52,976 nucleotides of DNA from Tannerella sp. (GTDB taxonomy: Bacteria; Bacteroidota; Bacteroidia; Bacteroidales; Tannerellaceae): NCBI GenBank assembly GCA_031285565.1, contig JAITVY010000110.1, positions 1 to 52,976 of the forward strand, given 5' to 3'. The first letter of the stretch is position 1. Every line of letters begins with the position of its first letter. Below are positions 35,368 through 43,811 of the stretch, one piece after another. A model generated the notes under the pieces. That model was not told the origin of the DNA, did not search any database, and was given only the letters and a program-made list of their open reading frames with translations. Made by a program: the position numbers and the translations under genes.

Positions 35368-36111
35368 ATGATTCGAGAGAAAGTTATAGCAATTGTGATG
35401 CCTGCTTATAATGCAGAGAAGACATTGGAGCAAACGTATGCTGAAATCCCTTTTGATATTGTTGATCATGTAATTTTAGTTGATGATGCCAGTTCTGATG
35501 AAACAAGTGAATTAGCCAAAAAGTTAGGTATTCATCATGTAATTAAACATGAAAAAAATAAAGGGTATGGGGGAAACCAGAAAACATGCTATGATAAAGC
35601 TCTGGAGATAGGTGCAGATATTGTGGTTATGTTGCACCCTGATTATCAATATACTCCCTTGCTGATTTCTTCTATTTGTTATATGATTGCAAATGGATTA
35701 TATCCGGTCGTAATAGCTTCACGCATATTGGGTAAGGGTGCTATAAAAGGTGGAATGCCCCGTTATAAATATATTGCGAACAGGCTTCTTACATTAACGC
35801 AAAATATGCTCATGAGTCAGAAGCTTAGTGAATATCATACCGGTTACCGGGCTTTTACGAGGGAGGTTTTAGGTGCTGTGGATTATCATCAAAATTCCGA
35901 TGATTTTGTGTTTGATAATCAGATGCTGGCGCAAATCTTTTTTAAAGGTTTCACAATCGGAGAGGTCAGCTGCCCTACCAAATATTTTGAAGAAGCTTCC
36001 TCTATAAATTTACGGAGAAGTATAAAATACGGATTAGGAGTATTAGGCGTTTCTTTTGCTTATCGTTTACAAAAAATGAAACTGGCAACATTCAAAATAT
36101 TCAAATCATAA
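35368..36111 (+). CDS. Family 2 glycosyltransferase (polyprenyl-phosphate sugar synthase-like)
   Basis: 247 residues, short like DPM1/polyprenyl-phosphate glycosyltransferases. The GT-A fold begins VIAIVMPAYNAEKTLEQTY, then VILVDDASSDET (about 36-47) with the DDASSD motif, HEKNKGYGGNQKTCYDKALE (about 67-86) and VVMLHPDYQY (about 92-101), a divergent DxD region. YHTGYRAFTREVL and the acceptor-side YFEEASSI follow. It would load a sugar on a lipid carrier at the cytoplasmic face. The following membrane protein starts on the last base of its stop codon, suggesting that one makes and the other uses the lipid-linked sugar. Confidence 0.88.
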   Translation: MIREKVIAIVMPAYNAEKTLEQTYAEIPFDIVDHVILVDDASSDETSELAKKLGIHHVIKHEKNKGYGGNQKTCYDKALEIGADIVVMLHPDYQYTPLLISSICYMIANGLYPVVIASRILGKGAIKGGMPRYKYIANRLLTLTQNMLMSQKLSEYHTGYRAFTREVLGAVDYHQNSDDFVFDNQMLAQIFFKGFTIGEVSCPTKYFEEASSINLRRSIKYGLGVLGVSFAYRLQKMKLATFKIFKS

Positions 36112-38081
36112 TGAATCCGACAAAGAAAATACATAAAGGGAAAGAAAAAAAAACCGAACAGGCGTCTACAAGCCTATATGATAAACTGAATCTTTTTTTT
36201 GATCGTAATCAGAAATCCGTTTTGATTATTTCAATGGTATTGAGTGTACTCATGAGCATCTTTTTATTCGATGTAAAGGTTAGCCTTAGTGGTGATGATA
36301 GTGATTATATTCTATATGCGGATTCTTTTTGGAAAAAATTTATTTTCCCCGGATTTCGCGGACCTTTATATCCTATTGTGTTATCTCCGTTAGTAGGTAT
36401 TTTCGGAATGAATTTGGTTTTATTGAAGTCTTTATCTGCTATTTCCATCGTATTGTCTGTTTGGTTGTTGTATAAAAGCTTTAAGGATAAAATTGATGCC
36501 GTAATTTTAATGCCGGCTATATTTCTTATCAGTATATGTTCTTATATCTTCTTTTATGCCGGTTACACGTATAGTGAACCATTCTTTATGTTAATACAAG
36601 CGCTTTTTATTTATTTCTTTTCTAAGTATTATCTGACGGATGTACCGGTTTCATATAGTATTAAAACGGATTGGAGGAAGTATCTTATTCTTGGGAGTTT
36701 AGCTCTATGTATGGGGTTAACCCGAAGTATAGGCTATGCTGTTGTGGGAGCCGCTATTTTATTTTTTATTGTTAATTGTAAATGGAAAGATCTGTTATAC
36801 ATGCTTTCTGCATCGATAATAGTATTTGGAGCATTCCAACTTTTTAAAATGATTGTTTGGCCTGACGCCGGTTCGGCTTATGATATAAATAGATATCTGG
36901 CAAAAGACTATTATAACTTAAACCAGGGAATGGAGGATTTACCCGGATTTATAGAGCGGTTCAAAGAAAACTCTCTGGTGTATCTTTCCAATTTTTTATA
37001 TCAGTTTATGGGTTTGATGGGTGAAACTCCAAGCAATTATATGAATGTGGACCCTATCCGGACAATTTTGATGTATGTTTTATTTGCAATATGTTTGATT
37101 GCAGTCTTTAGAAAGAATAAAGCATTGTTATTTTTAGGGTTATATATTGGAGTGATGAATTTTGTTAGTTTCGTATTGCTTCAATCGAATTGGGGGCAAG
37201 ATCGTTTAATTATGATTTATTATCCTTTGATCCTGGTGTTTTTATTGGGAGGGATTTGCTATTTGCTTAGAATAGAAAAGGTACGGAAATTGTTTTTTGT
37301 TTATCCGATAGTTCTTGTAGTGGTATGTTTTGGGACGCTTTCAATTACTAAAAACAGGATAGCTCGTAATATACCTATTTTACAGCAAAATATTCTGGGT
37401 GATCAATTATATGGATTGACGCCTGATTGGCAGAACTTTATTAAAGCAAGCCAATGGGTAACAAAGAATCTGGATCCGGCAGCAAAAATAGTGAGTCGAA
37501 AACCCAGTATCTCAAAAGTATATACGGGACGGGATTTCTCAGGAGATCCACAGGCTCTAACAGCGTCGTTGGAATCTTTACTTCAATTAAAAAATACGGA
37601 TGAGCATACTTTATTTATTGTAGCAGAAAATAATCAATATTCTTTTCAGAGTCCTTTTTTTAAATACTTGATAGGGGCAAAAAGTAAAAGTCTATTTATC
37701 AATAATCAAGCTGTAGGGGCTGCTTTTCTATATGTTATTCCTAATACTGAAGTAGATAATTTTATGCAGTCCATAAGTGGATTGCCGATAAATTATACGC
37801 TTGATTATGAGCCTTTTTATGAAAATTGTAAGAGGGAGGCTGGTCAATTACGAATATTCGATCCTGATATGATGATGGAATATTTGATAAACAATAATAT
37901 TAATTATTTGTTATTGGCACAGCTCAGGATTGATTCTACGCAAAATACAGGTGTATATCTTAATAGTATTCATCGTTTTGTCTGGTATATTTCGTATAAA
38001 TATCCGAATGTATTCCAACTGACCCATACTGTTGGAAAAGAAGAGCCTTGCGAAATTGTTCAGTTTGTTCCACAACGTTAA
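36111..38081 (+). CDS. Multi-spanning GT-C-like glycosyltransferase/membrane protein
   Basis: 656 residues. A lysine-rich N-terminus precedes 10 or more hydrophobic segments between about 38 and 410, for example [54 protein letters not shown] and [15 protein letters not shown]. After the first segment, [19 protein letters not shown] holds an acidic pair in the first periplasmic loop, the place of the catalytic Asp in GT-C enzymes (ArnT/PMT-like), followed by [15 protein letters not shown]. The C-terminal 230 residues are soluble and periplasmic. Probable role: transfer of a lipid-linked sugar to a cell-envelope acceptor. The 1-bp overlap with the GT2 gene supports this. Confidence 0.75.
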   Translation: MNPTKKIHKGKEKKTEQASTSLYDKLNLFFDRNQKSVLIISMVLSVLMSIFLFDVKVSLSGDDSDYILYADSFWKKFIFPGFRGPLYPIVLSPLVGIFGMNLVLLKSLSAISIVLSVWLLYKSFKDKIDAVILMPAIFLISICSYIFFYAGYTYSEPFFMLIQALFIYFFSKYYLTDVPVSYSIKTDWRKYLILGSLALCMGLTRSIGYAVVGAAILFFIVNCKWKDLLYMLSASIIVFGAFQLFKMIVWPDAGSAYDINRYLAKDYYNLNQGMEDLPGFIERFKENSLVYLSNFLYQFMGLMGETPSNYMNVDPIRTILMYVLFAICLIAVFRKNKALLFLGLYIGVMNFVSFVLLQSNWGQDRLIMIYYPLILVFLLGGICYLLRIEKVRKLFFVYPIVLVVVCFGTLSITKNRIARNIPILQQNILGDQLYGLTPDWQNFIKASQWVTKNLDPAAKIVSRKPSISKVYTGRDFSGDPQALTASLESLLQLKNTDEHTLFIVAENNQYSFQSPFFKYLIGAKSKSLFINNQAVGAAFLYVIPNTEVDNFMQSISGLPINYTLDYEPFYENCKREAGQLRIFDPDMMMEYLINNNINYLLLAQLRIDSTQNTGVYLNSIHRFVWYISYKYPNVFQLTHTVGKEEPCEIVQFVPQR

Positions 38082-38092
38082 AATACAATAAT

Positions 38093-38929
38093 ATGTTCAG
38101 AATCGGTTGCCATTTATCAGTATCAAAAGGATTCTTTGCCATGGGTAAAGATGCTATTCGTATCGGAGCAAACACTTTTCAGTTTTTTACGCGTAATCCA
38201 CGTGGAGGAAGCGCTAAGGCAATAGAGGAAAAAGATGTTGAAGCTTTTTTATCTTTAGCGAAAGAACATAATATATCTCAGCTGGTGGCACATGCGCCAT
38301 ATACATTAAATGCATGTGCAGCCGATCCGCGAACACGGGCTTTTGCGGAAGAGACTATGATTGACGATCTTAGCAGAATGGAATACCTGCCGGGTAATTA
38401 TTATAATTTTCATCCCGGAAGCCATGTGAAACAAGGTGTAGATGTAGGAATCGACTTGATTGCAGGAATGTTGAACCGGGTATTACGACCGGAGCAAAAT
38501 ACCATTGTTTTGTTGGAAACTATGGCAGGAAAAGGAAGTGAGGTTGGCCGCACATTTGAAGAACTACGTGCAATTATTGATAAAGTGGAACTCAATCATT
38601 TATTGGGAGTTTGTTTTGATACATGTCATGTCTATGATGGCGGATATGATATCGTTAATCATCTGGACGATGTTATTGCTGATTTTGATAAAGTGATTGG
38701 CTTAAATCGATTGTATGCAGTCCATTTAAATGATAGTATGAATACGTTGGATAGTCATAAAGATCGCCATGCAAAAATTGGGGAAGGAAAGATCGGACTA
38801 GATGCGATTGTACAGGTTATTAATCATCCGGCATTACGGCATTTGCCATTTAATCTGGAAACACCAAATGAACTTGAAGGTTATGAAGCCGAGATCAAGC
38901 TGCTTAAAGGGCTTTATAATAATGATTAA
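38093..38929 (+). CDS. nfo: Endonuclease IV (deoxyribonuclease IV)
   Basis: 278 residues from ATG 38093; an upstream in-frame start would overlap the previous gene by 34 bp and adds no family sequence. All metal-ligand blocks of the three-zinc AP endonuclease are present: VAHAPY (His67), NFHPG (His107), LLETM (Glu142), CFDTCH (Asp176, His179), VHLND (His211), KDRHAKIG (Asp224, His226) and LETP (Glu256). It cleaves 5' of abasic sites in base-excision repair in the cytosol. It lies 11 bp after the GT-C-like gene, probably co-transcribed without functional link. A TTAGTG-type repeat begins at its stop codon. Confidence 0.96.
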   Translation: MFRIGCHLSVSKGFFAMGKDAIRIGANTFQFFTRNPRGGSAKAIEEKDVEAFLSLAKEHNISQLVAHAPYTLNACAADPRTRAFAEETMIDDLSRMEYLPGNYYNFHPGSHVKQGVDVGIDLIAGMLNRVLRPEQNTIVLLETMAGKGSEVGRTFEELRAIIDKVELNHLLGVCFDTCHVYDGGYDIVNHLDDVIADFDKVIGLNRLYAVHLNDSMNTLDSHKDRHAKIGEGKIGLDAIVQVINHPALRHLPFNLETPNELEGYEAEIKLLKGLYNND

Positions 38930-38930
38930 T

Positions 38931-38980
38931 TATTAGTGGTTAGTTATTAGTGGTTAATGGTTAGTGATTAATGATTAATA
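38931..38980 (+). repeat. TTAGTG-type repeat, copy 3, after nfo
   Basis: Words TATTAGTGGTTAGTTATTAG, TGGTTAATGGTTAGTG and ATTAATGATTAAT run directly on from the nfo stop codon (38927-38929). Clearest copy of the family seen at 464, 20525, 50169 and 51580. Confidence 0.7.
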
Positions 38981-39200
38981 TCAATCAGGAGTTAAAGAAG
39001 TTATCACTCGCTACGTTCGTTCGTAGTCAAGGAGTTAAGAATAATACAAATGTATTTCTACTTAACTGCAAAGTTGCGAAGTGGCTGATAACTAATTGAC
39101 TATAATTATAATTGGCTATGGCCGATCTTTGATTGCTGCAAAGCAGCGAACGTTGTTTCATAATTCATTCCTCATAATTTATATTTCATAATTATTTTTT
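38981..39200. other. Non-coding interval before the cobalamin riboswitch
   Basis: No gene. Contains a small dyad CTACG/CGTAG at 39013-39028, the word TATGGCCGAT (39117-39126), whose reverse complement core recurs near 49126-49135, and AT-rich words CATAATTCATTCCTCATAATT (each under a known family only by resemblance). Confidence 0.4.
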
Positions 39201-39208
39201 TATCTTTG
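39201..39208 (+). promoter_or_regulatory. Promoter of the riboswitch/btuB transcript
   Basis: TATCTTTG matches TAnnTTTG immediately upstream of the conserved riboswitch 5' part; transcription would start near 39215. Confidence 0.7.
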
Positions 39209-39214
39209 CCACAG

Positions 39215-39416
39215 AATTAGGGTGTAACTGTTTTTACGTTCGTAGACAGTTAGAAAAGGGAATCCGGTGAAAGTCCGGGACTGTACCCGCAGCTGTAAGC
39301 TCTTATTCAATTGAAAATTGACAGTTGACAATTGAAAATGATTCTGGTAAAACTCGTGTCACTGGTTCTATACTGGGAAGACTATCCGGAATTAGAGTAA
39401 GTCAGAAAACCTGCCT
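39215..39416 (+). promoter_or_regulatory. Cobalamin riboswitch
   Basis: Conserved segments in order: GGGAATCCGGTGAAAGTCCG (39258-39277), GACTGTACCCGCAGCTGTAA (39279-39298, one base different from the commonest form), CACTGG (39360-39365), TGGGAAG (39374-39380) and the B12 box AAGTCAGAAAACCTGCC (39399-39415). CTCTTATTC (39300-39308) pairs with GAATTAGAG (39389-39397), and ATTCTGG with CCGGAAT inside it. The ATG of the BtuB-like receptor is 61 nt downstream, so control of B12 uptake by coenzyme B12 at the translation or termination level is expected. An AATTGAAAATTG repeat sits in its peripheral arm. Confidence 0.95.
39308..39340 (+). repeat. AATTGAAAATTG-type repeat inside the riboswitch
   Basis: CAATTGAAAAT occurs at 39308-39318 and again at 39329-39339, separated by a GACAGTTGA-like spacer. 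Related words are found at 49094-49160, 24525-24552 and 7016-7077. It lies in the variable arm between the conserved GCAGCTGTAA and CACTGG parts, where the aptamer tolerates length changes. Confidence 0.7.
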
Positions 39417-39476
39417 TGATTTATTAATGAAATACCTCGGGTATAGGTATGGATGGTTATTCGTTGTTTTGATTGT

Positions 39477-41480
39477 ATGCAAAATTTATTTATTCGGAAA
39501 TCACTGTTCTTAACAGTGGTATGGAGTTGTTTTTTTATGGTATGCATAGCGCAGGAACAGGGTGACTCTATACCAATGCAAAGGCTTCCTGATGTTGAAG
39601 TGACAGAAAAAGTGCGTCCATCGGTGATGCGTGAAGCTGCCCCTTTGCAAATTATGAGTAAGGAGACATTCGACCGGTTAGGTATACAGGATGTTGCTGA
39701 GGCAATCCGGCATTTTGCAGGGGCAACGGTAAAAGATTATGGAGGAATCGGAGGATTGAAGACTGTTTCTATTCGAAATTTCGGAGTGCATCATACTGCT
39801 ATTAGTTATGATGGGATTGCTGTTAGTGACGTCCAAAGCGGACAAGTGGATATCAGCCGTTTTTCATTAGATCACATCGAAAATCTGTCGCTTGCGATTG
39901 GACAAACAGATAATATTTTTCAACCGGCGCGTATGTTTGCGTCTGTTGGTACACTTGATATACAGACAATGTCTCCCGTTTTTCGGGAAAAGAACAGCCG
40001 GACATCCTTAAAGATCAAAGAGGGCTCTTTCGGATTATTTGCGCCTTCTGTACGCTATGAACAACGTCTATCGAAAAAACTTTCTGCTTCTGCCCATGCC
40101 GATTGGCTGAGCGCAAAAGGAAATTATCCGTTTACACTGACAAATGGTCAAACTGTTACGGAAGAGAAACGGAAAAACTCGGATATCCAGTCCTTGCGAC
40201 TTGAAGCCAATCTCTATGGCAATTGGGATGAAAAGGGTACTTTTAATCTTAAAGTATACTATTACAATTCAGAACGTGGATTACCTGGTTCTGTGGTTTT
40301 ATATAATGATTACAACCGTGAACGGTTATGGGATCGGAATACCTTTGTTCAGGCACATTATCGTCGGACTGGCGGAACTACCTTTCATTGGCAGGCAAGA
40401 GCTAAATTTAATCATGCATGGAATAAATATGTAGATATAAATAATAAGTATGAATCCGGCAGGCAGGAAGACCGGCATCTTCAACGTGAGTATTACGCCT
40501 CCGGTTCAGGTTTGTATATGCCTACCGAAAAGATAAACCTTTCGTTATCAACAGATTTTTCTATAAATACGCTTAGTAATAACATACCCAAATGTCCTTT
40601 CCCAACGCGATATACCTCTTTGACGGCTTTCGCAGCACAATACAAAGATGGCCGGTTTACCGCAACCGGAAGCTTGCTTGGTACGTATATCACAGAGCGG
40701 GTTGAAACAGGTGAGCGGCCTTCGGACCGGAAACGGTTATCTCCTGCAGTCAGTGCTTCATGGCGAATGTTTGCAGATCAAAATATCCGCTTAAGAGCAT
40801 CTTATAAGGACATTTTTCGTGTCCCCACATTTAATGATTTGTATTATCTGCGTATCGGTAATACGGATTTGAAACCGGAAAAGGCAACACAATATAACCT
40901 CGGATTAACATGGAGTGGACGGATCAATAGTTGGATGCGTTATCTTAGCTTTTCGGTTGATGGGTATCATAACCGTATAAGAGATAAGATTATAGCGCTC
41001 CCTACCCTTTATGTATGGAAAATGATGAACTTCGGAGAAGTCTCTGTTTATGGTACTGATGTTAATATGAATACGGAAATCTTTTTACATAAGGTCTGTT
41101 TGTTTGTTCAGGGAACATATTCATGGCAAAAGGCAATTGATATAACGGATGAGTCGGCTAAAAATTATAAACATCAGATTCCATATACGCCACGTCATTC
41201 GGGAAGTGCCTCGCTTACCGTTGAAAATCCATGGGTGTCTGTATCATATCAACTAACTGCAGTAGATAAACGTTACGCCCTGCCTCAAAATATAGAAGAT
41301 AATCAAATTGACGGATATGTGGAACAAACCATATCCCTGAATAAAGAATTCCACCTGAAACATGTCAATTTAAGGTTACAAGGCGAAGTGATCAATATTG
41401 GGGATACACAATATGATGTAATTCAATATTATCCTATGCCCGGACGTGCATATCGGTTCACAATTAAATTCACTATATAA
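39477..41480 (+). CDS. btuB: TonB-dependent receptor, probable vitamin B12 (BtuB-like)
   Basis: 667 residues from ATG 39477, which starts a signal peptide (FLTVVWSCFFMVCIAQEQ). Plug domain about 45-170: LPDVEVTEKVRPSVMREAAP, ETFDRLGIQDVAEAIRHFAG, VSIRNFGVHHTAISYDGIAV. The barrel ends RAYRFTIKFTI with typical strand pattern. It lacks the STN and carboxypeptidase-like domains of SusC proteins. The cobalamin riboswitch directly upstream and BtuG downstream identify the cargo as a cobamide. Located in the outer membrane and energised by TonB. Confidence 0.92.
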   Translation: MQNLFIRKSLFLTVVWSCFFMVCIAQEQGDSIPMQRLPDVEVTEKVRPSVMREAAPLQIMSKETFDRLGIQDVAEAIRHFAGATVKDYGGIGGLKTVSIRNFGVHHTAISYDGIAVSDVQSGQVDISRFSLDHIENLSLAIGQTDNIFQPARMFASVGTLDIQTMSPVFREKNSRTSLKIKEGSFGLFAPSVRYEQRLSKKLSASAHADWLSAKGNYPFTLTNGQTVTEEKRKNSDIQSLRLEANLYGNWDEKGTFNLKVYYYNSERGLPGSVVLYNDYNRERLWDRNTFVQAHYRRTGGTTFHWQARAKFNHAWNKYVDINNKYESGRQEDRHLQREYYASGSGLYMPTEKINLSLSTDFSINTLSNNIPKCPFPTRYTSLTAFAAQYKDGRFTATGSLLGTYITERVETGERPSDRKRLSPAVSASWRMFADQNIRLRASYKDIFRVPTFNDLYYLRIGNTDLKPEKATQYNLGLTWSGRINSWMRYLSFSVDGYHNRIRDKIIALPTLYVWKMMNFGEVSVYGTDVNMNTEIFLHKVCLFVQGTYSWQKAIDITDESAKNYKHQIPYTPRHSGSASLTVENPWVSVSYQLTAVDKRYALPQNIEDNQIDGYVEQTISLNKEFHLKHVNLRLQGEVINIGDTQYDVIQYYPMPGRAYRFTIKFTI

Positions 41481-41498
41481 ACATAAAATGAAAGAAGT

Positions 41499-42575
41499 AT
41501 GAAGAAGAAAAATTTTTTATGGATGAGTGCACTGTGCACTGCAATGATATGCTCGTTTACATCTTGTGATGACGATGATGATCCGAAGCCAAATCCCGAA
41601 ACGGAAACTACCGGAGTTTACTTCCTGAATTCAGGAAAAAGTAATAGTAATAATGCAACATTGGATTTGTATAATCCGAAAACAAAAGAATTGCAGACAA
41701 AAATTTTTGCTGCTAAAAACGGAGAAGGTTTAGGTGATACAGCACAGGATATGTTGGTTTACGGATCTAAAATGTATATTGTTGTCTATGGATCCAATCG
41801 CATTCAGGTAGCCGATCATTCCGGTAAATTGATCAATTATATTGAGCCGAAAGACGATTCGGGACAACCGCGTTCTCCACGTTCCTTAGCAGCTTACAAC
41901 GGAAAGATTTATGTAACCTTATTTGATGGTCATGTAGCTAAAATTGATACTTCCAGCATCAAGATAGAGAATCTGGTTTCTGTTGGGCGAAATCCGGAAC
42001 AACTGACTGTTTCAAACGGTAAGTTATTTGTATGTAATACAGGAGGAATGGATTTTCCCAATTATGATAAAACGGTTTCTGTGATTGATATAAATTCTTT
42101 TTCTTTAGTCAAGACAATCGAAGTCGAAATTAATCCGGAAAAGATTACAGTTGACCCACAAGGTGATATATATGTTATATCTACAGGGAATTATGGCGAT
42201 ATACCCAATACATTGCAACGAATTAATCCTTCTACATATGAAGTAACAAAAATAGATAATCTGGTTGCGACGTGGATGTCAATGGGGGCTAATAATAAGC
42301 TTTATATTGTTAGCGCCCAGTGGGGACAAGATACGGAATTCTATGTCTATGACACGGCAAATGAGAGTCTGGCAGGCAAATTCATCACAGATGGTACGGT
42401 TGTAGAGAAGCCCTATTCGATAAGTGCTGATCGCATCAATGGTAATGTGTATATAGGAACATCAGATTATACCAATACAGGCGATATGTATGTGTTTTCA
42501 TCTGATGGGAAATTATTGGATAAAAAAGGTGTTTCCGGATTAAATCCGATGGGCGCTTATTTTATAATAGAATGA
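41499..42575 (+). CDS. btuG: BtuG-like surface lipoprotein (YncE-type beta-propeller)
   Basis: 358 residues. Lipoprotein signal MICSFTSC (Cys23) followed at once by five Asp, the acidic pattern of the Bacteroidota lipoprotein export signal, so it is probably displayed on the cell surface. The mature part has repeating propeller blades: KMYIVVYGSNRIQVADHSGK, GKIYVTLFDGHVAKIDTSS, GKLFVCNTGG, TVSVIDINSFSLVKTIEVEI, GDIYVISTGN, NVYIGTSDYTNTGDMYVFSS. BtuG proteins bind B12 very tightly and hand it to BtuB; gene order here (receptor, then propeller, 18 bp apart) agrees with that. Overlaps the next gene by 4 bp. Confidence 0.88.
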   Translation: MKKKNFLWMSALCTAMICSFTSCDDDDDPKPNPETETTGVYFLNSGKSNSNNATLDLYNPKTKELQTKIFAAKNGEGLGDTAQDMLVYGSKMYIVVYGSNRIQVADHSGKLINYIEPKDDSGQPRSPRSLAAYNGKIYVTLFDGHVAKIDTSSIKIENLVSVGRNPEQLTVSNGKLFVCNTGGMDFPNYDKTVSVIDINSFSLVKTIEVEINPEKITVDPQGDIYVISTGNYGDIPNTLQRINPSTYEVTKIDNLVATWMSMGANNKLYIVSAQWGQDTEFYVYDTANESLAGKFITDGTVVEKPYSISADRINGNVYIGTSDYTNTGDMYVFSSDGKLLDKKGVSGLNPMGAYFIIE

Positions 42576-43705
42576 GGAAATTCTTTCTTTTTCTCATTTC
42601 GCTCTGTCTCATGGTATGCTGTCACATGAGACAGAGTTCTTCTTTGGAAGAGACGTTGGCATGTGAAACTGATTCTGTACGTTATGCCGAGGGTTTTACC
42701 GTTTCACGGTTTGCTGATTATACCTTGATTGAAGTTAAAGATCCCTGGAACGATCATGGCTATCTGCAACGGTATGTTTTGGTGGATCGCAATAAGGATT
42801 TACCGGGAAATCTTCCTCAGGGAACCGTTATACGTGTTCCGGTTAAAAAGATTACCGTTTTTACATCCGTACATTGTGCTGCATTGGATGAATTGGGTGT
42901 TACTGATGATATTGCAGGTGTATGCGAGTCACGTTATATGAATATCCCGTCTGTTCAATCGCGTTTAAAAGACGGGTTAATATTTGACCTTGGAGAATCG
43001 ACCAATCCGGACATTGAGAAAATGATCGAATTAGGAACGGAGGTTGTTTTGGCTTCTCCATTTCAGAACGGGAGTTATGGTTCGGTAGAGAAAATGGGGA
43101 TTCCGGTTCTTGAATGTGCCGATTATATGGAAAATGTTCCCCTTGGACGGGCGGAATGGATTCGTTTCTTAGGCTTTTTTGTTGATAAGGGAGCAGTAGC
43201 TGATTCTTTGTTTGCTGAGACAGAAAAGCGTTATTTGGAAGCGAAAGCATTGGCCGCCAATGTGGATACGCGTCCAACGTTGTTGACCGGAAAGAAATAT
43301 GGTTCTTCGTGGTATGTTCCGTCAGGTAACAGCTATTTGGCACGGCTTTATCAGGATGCTGGTGCGGAATATATTTTTAAATCTTTGCCGGGTACGGGAA
43401 GTACTCCGTTGATGTTTGAGTCTGTTTTAGATAAAGCGATCCATGCTGAATTCTGGATATTCAATTATAATCAGGCAGAAGATATGACGTATCCGATGCT
43501 CAAAGCCGAATACGAGCCTTACAGTAATTTTGATGCATTCAGGAAAGAGAATATATACGGATGTAATACAAATTATTCGCTTTTTTACGAAGAAGTTCCT
43601 ATGCATCCGGATTATTTATTAAAAGAATTAGTTGCTCTTTTTCATCCGGAGAAGTTGCCGGATTATGGGTTTCGTTATTTTAAACCGTTAACCCCTAGCT
43701 CCTAA
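42572..43705 (+). CDS. Periplasmic iron-siderophore/B12-type binding protein (BtuF-like)
   Basis: 377 residues, lipoprotein-like N-terminus (FLFLISLCLMVC). Two lobes of the class III periplasmic binding fold: ITVFTSVHCAALDELGVTDD (about 92-111), IAGVCESRYM, FDLGESTNPDIEKMIELGTE (about 133-152), GIPVLECADYMENVPLGRAE (about 173-192), and a C-terminal lobe with FWIFNYNQAEDMTYPML. ATG overlaps the btuG stop by 4 bp, so it is part of the riboswitch-controlled unit and its ligand is most likely a cobamide. The BtuC/BtuD transporter that it would feed is not next to it. Its stop codon lies inside an inverted repeat arm. Confidence 0.85.
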   Translation: MRKFFLFLISLCLMVCCHMRQSSSLEETLACETDSVRYAEGFTVSRFADYTLIEVKDPWNDHGYLQRYVLVDRNKDLPGNLPQGTVIRVPVKKITVFTSVHCAALDELGVTDDIAGVCESRYMNIPSVQSRLKDGLIFDLGESTNPDIEKMIELGTEVVLASPFQNGSYGSVEKMGIPVLECADYMENVPLGRAEWIRFLGFFVDKGAVADSLFAETEKRYLEAKALAANVDTRPTLLTGKKYGSSWYVPSGNSYLARLYQDAGAEYIFKSLPGTGSTPLMFESVLDKAIHAEFWIFNYNQAEDMTYPMLKAEYEPYSNFDAFRKENIYGCNTNYSLFYEEVPMHPDYLLKELVALFHPEKLPDYGFRYFKPLTPSS

Positions 43706-43811
43706 AGGGACATTTTAGAAGAAAGTGGAAAAGTAAGAGTAAATAGTTATATTCTATCCATTAAAGTCCCTTGGTATTTAGGGTTTATTTTCCCCCTTTA
43801 GGGGCTAGGGG
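43692..43811. repeat. Inverted repeat carrying the stop codons of two convergent genes
   Basis: CCCCTAGCTCCTAAAGGG (43692-43709) and CCCTTTAGGGGCTAGGGG (43794-43811) pair at 17 of 18 positions. The stop codon of the binding protein (43703-43705) is in the left arm and that of the GH3 protein (43798-43800) in the right arm, so the two proteins end TPSS and TPSP. GGTATTTAGGGTT (43773-43785) belongs to the right element. It may act as a two-way terminator. No other feature in the 92-bp gap. Confidence 0.85.
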
